This document shows, piece after piece, positions 13,142-13,548 of a stretch of 13,548 nt of DNA (positions are counted from its first letter, which is position 1; each line of letters opens with the position of its first letter). The stretch is taken from NCBI GenBank assembly GCA_023435825.1, contig JAEZMB010000068.1, forward strand, positions 1 through 13,548, written 5' to 3'. The position numbers and the translations under genes are program-made. This DNA is from Pseudomonadota bacterium (lineage in GTDB: Bacteria; Desulfobacterota; Desulfovibrionia; Desulfovibrionales; Desulfovibrionaceae). The notes below the pieces were generated by a model. It made no database searches. It was not told the DNA's origin and saw nothing but the letters and a program-made list of their open reading frames with translations.

Positions 13142-13548
13142 CTAGAACAGATACCCGTAGGTGCTCGCCAGTTTGTCCGTCCGGCCAAGGAGCGCCTCGG
13201 CGGTCTGGTCCACGCCGGAGGCGTCCACGATGCCGGCCTCGGAGGCCAGGAAGTACTTGAGCGCCCCCTCCCGGGAGGAGAAGAGCCAGGAGACGCTGTA
13301 GATCGAGCACAGATTGGGCCGGCCCGGGAACTCCTCCTTGGTCTTGAGCACGATGACCAACTTCTTCTCATCCTTGTTGGTGGGCGTCATGAGCGAGGAG
13401 CGGCCCAGCAACTCCTTGATCCGATAGGCCAGGCGCGCCCCCACCGGGTCGGCGTCGTCGTGCTCCACGGCCACGGGCGTCGTTTTAACCCCCGCCTCGT
13501 CGCCCTTTTTTGCGGGCGGCGCCGGCGCCGGCGCGGGCGGGTTGCAGG
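13142..13548 (-). CDS. Probable lipoprotein, 5' end outside the window
   Basis: 134 residues are visible; the start lies beyond the right edge. The GTG at 13474 is not the real start, since the frame stays open to the window end. Upstream it reads Cys-Asn followed by a Pro/Ala-rich linker (PPAPAPAPPAKKGDE) typical of the first residues of a mature lipoprotein. The two bases left before the Cys codon are CC, which fits an Ala or Ser codon at lipobox position -1. A signal peptide should therefore lie just outside. Asn at +2 would send it to the outer membrane by the usual rule. The folded part begins near AVEHDDADPVGARLAYRIKE, and I do not recognise the family. The gene converges with the 12296-13114 gene, 27 bases apart. 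Confidence 0.8.
   Translation of the reverse strand, partial: CNPPAPAPAPPAKKGDEAGVKTTPVAVEHDDADPVGARLAYRIKELLGRSSLMTPTNKDEKKLVIVLKTKEEFPGRPNLCSIYSVSWLFSSREGALKYFLASEAGIVDASGVDQTAEALLGRTDKLASTYGYLF

Noticed and set aside
1..13548. CRISPR array, tRNA, rRNA, prophage or intact IS transposase
   Set aside because: I looked on both strands for regularly spaced repeats, cloverleaf-like segments and transposase or integrase motifs and saw none.

Overview
The window is a GC-rich chromosomal segment with short intergenic gaps and strong Shine-Dalgarno sites. A Ros/MucR zinc-finger regulator, a tandem Hsp20 pair, HU, HtpG and a G/C-rich dispersed intergenic repeat together suggest a deltaproteobacterial sulfate reducer of the Desulfovibrio/Solidesulfovibrio type. 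That assignment is inference from gene content and base composition, not from a database search.

Left part (1-4882). A minus-strand operon holds a mechanosensitive-channel (MscS) protein fused to a cyclic-nucleotide-binding domain (TTG start at 2294) and, overlapping it by 4 bases, a multi-pass membrane protein of unknown function. Divergent from it are a TatD-family metal hydrolase, an unrecognised 212-residue soluble protein, and a single-domain CheY-like response regulator with its own sigma70-type promoter. Two copies of a 45-bp repeat (23-67 and 4790-4834, 42/45 identical) lie on opposite strands, each downstream of a gene and in the direction of that gene's transcription.

Middle part (4883-7722). 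A minus-strand pair encodes a single-domain cupin and an AraC-type regulator. A two-CBS-domain protein is divergent from the cupin. Then come minus-strand HU, with a clear terminator, and MucR/Ros.

Stress-protein part (7723-11180). Two Hsp20 genes (minus) and htpG (plus) diverge from a 226-bp region. Their two promoter candidates share the same sequence, TTGACAGT-N11-GCTTAT, which suggests co-regulation. A small palindrome-ended element (8050-8168, 18-bp perfect inverted ends, apparent CTAG target duplication) sits exactly at the stop codon of the second hsp20 gene, between that gene and its terminator. htpG ends in a textbook terminator.

Right part (11181-13548). A DedA-family membrane protein that lacks one of the usual acidic residues is followed by a distinctly less GC-rich gene. 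That gene encodes a membrane-anchored protein with a possible degenerate phospholipase-D-like domain, probably acquired horizontally. The window ends in the 5'-truncated gene of a probable lipoprotein on the minus strand. I see no CRISPR array, tRNA, rRNA, integrase or full-length transposase gene.
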